A stretch of 5,894 nt of DNA, from NCBI GenBank assembly GCA_040307715.1, contig JAWRJC010000144.1:1-5894 (forward strand), read 5' to 3'. Below, piece after piece: positions 5,099-5,894 of the stretch. How positions within the stretch are numbered: the first letter of the stretch is position 1; each line of letters begins with the position of its first letter. This DNA comes from RUG13615 sp040307715. Its GTDB lineage: Bacteria; Bacillota; Clostridia; Peptostreptococcales; Anaerovoracaceae. Both the position numbers and the translations under genes were made by a program. The notes under the pieces are model-generated. The model saw nothing but the letters and a program-made list of their open reading frames with translations. It was not told where the DNA came from and made no database searches.

Positions 5099-5894
5099 AT
5101 GAAACAGATCACTTTGGGGAAGACCGGTATCACAACGCCGCAGAATGCGTTCGGCGCGCTGCCGATCCAGCGCATCAGCAAGGAGGATGCAGTATATCTG
5201 CTGCGCAAGGCTTACGACGGCGGGATGACGTATTTCGACACCGCAAGAGCGTATTCAGACAGCGAGGCGAAAGTCGGGGAGGCTTTTCAGGGGATGCGTG
5301 ATAAAGTGTTCATCGCATCCAAGACGATGGCGAGGACGCCTGAGGAAATCAAAGAACAACTTGACACTTCACTGAAGACGCTCGGGACTGATTATATCGA
5401 CGTCTATCAGCCGCACTGTGTTCCGCAATGCTACCGGCCGGGCGACGGGACCGGTGTTTACGAATGCCTCGAGGAAGCGAAAAAGCAGGGTAAGATCCGG
5501 CATATCGGTGTGACCGCCCATCTGATCCAGGTCGCGGAGGAAATCGTGCAGTCAGGGCTTTATGAAACGCTGCAGTTCCCGTTCAGCTATCTTGCCTCTG
5601 ACAGAGAGAAGAAGCTTGTTGAAGACTGTCTCTCGGCAGGGATGGGGTTCGTCTGCATGAAGGGGCTCGCCGGCGGTCTGATCACGCGTTCCGAAGCGGC
5701 GATGGCTTTTATGACGCAGTACGATGTACTGCCGATCTGGGGCGTCCAGAAAGAAAAAGAACTGGACGAGTGGCTGTCTTACATGGATAACACGCCTGCG
5801 ATGACCGAAGAGATCGCTGCTTTCATTGAAAAGGAAAAAGAAGAGTTGTCCGGGGAGTTCTGCCGTGGCTGCGGGTACTGCAAGCCGTGTCCGA
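5099..5894 (+). CDS. Aldo/keto reductase with C-terminal iron-sulfur cysteine motif (3' end cut off)
   Basis: A partial gene: 265 codons are visible before the window ends, with no stop. The start is ATG 5099 with AAAGGAG 5 nt upstream. The N-terminus (MKQITLGKTGITTPQNAFGALP) and the order of segments are those of the aldo/keto reductase TIM barrel, which reduces carbonyl compounds with NAD(P)H in the cytosol. The catalytic tetrad can be placed at Asp47 and Tyr52 (YFDTARAYSDSE), Lys75 (IASK) and His106 (YQPH). Near the visible end is C255-x2-C258-x2-C261-x2-C264-Pro, the ferredoxin-like 4Fe-4S motif carried by the COG1453-type reductases common in anaerobes. Relatives run some 50-100 residues longer, so the missing part is probably modest. 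Its own promoter and the preceding terminator make it a separate unit from the transporter. The substrate is unknown. Confidence 0.92.
   Translation, partial: MKQITLGKTGITTPQNAFGALPIQRISKEDAVYLLRKAYDGGMTYFDTARAYSDSEAKVGEAFQGMRDKVFIASKTMARTPEEIKEQLDTSLKTLGTDYIDVYQPHCVPQCYRPGDGTGVYECLEEAKKQGKIRHIGVTAHLIQVAEEIVQSGLYETLQFPFSYLASDREKKLVEDCLSAGMGFVCMKGLAGGLITRSEAAMAFMTQYDVLPIWGVQKEKELDEWLSYMDNTPAMTEEIAAFIEKEKEELSGEFCRGCGYCKPCP

Overview
The window carries five protein-coding genes in a moderately GC-rich, compactly arranged stretch of bacterial chromosome. Strong AGGAG-type ribosome binding sites, hairpin-plus-T-run terminators, TG-extended -10 boxes and the protein families themselves suggest an anaerobic member of the Bacillota (Firmicutes), possibly a gut Erysipelotrichia or Clostridia. 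The genus cannot be fixed from the sequence. No mobile element, CRISPR array, tRNA or rRNA is visible.

Region 1 (about 1-2330, plus strand) is a two-gene operon of G3E/COG0523 (CobW-like) P-loop proteins. The first, 192-1301, is a metal-chaperone type GTPase with the family CxCC motif and an exceptional 62-residue loop containing 38 histidines, enlarged by a 51-bp tandem duplication. The second, 1314-2267, starts 12 bp downstream. It is a divergent P-loop protein without the CxCC motif, and its C-terminus resembles the soluble domain of the YcgQ/TIGR03943 (DUF1980) family, which normally accompanies a YcgR permease. The operon has an extended -10 promoter, a roughly 88-nt leader with stem-loops and possible alternative pairings, and ends at a probably bidirectional terminator. 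Together the genes look like a metal (Zn, Ni or Co) storage and delivery module. This is the most interesting part of the window.

Region 2 (2361-3725) holds an M20-family metal-dependent amidohydrolase on the minus strand, convergent with the operon, and a 207-bp divergent intergenic region. That region contains promoters for both directions and, on the plus strand, an intrinsic-terminator-like hairpin just after a promoter and before the transporter gene. It could be an attenuator or the end of a roughly 50-nt small RNA.

Region 3 (3726-5894, plus strand) holds a 12-TM major facilitator superfamily transporter with its own terminator, then a promoter overlapping that terminator's T-run, then an aldo/keto reductase with a C-terminal iron-sulfur cysteine motif, cut off by the window end. 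The divergent hydrolase and transporter could act on related substrates (acylated amino acids or peptides), but nothing in the sequence proves it. The long opposite-strand frames across the hydrolase and transporter are treated as GC-rich shadow frames.
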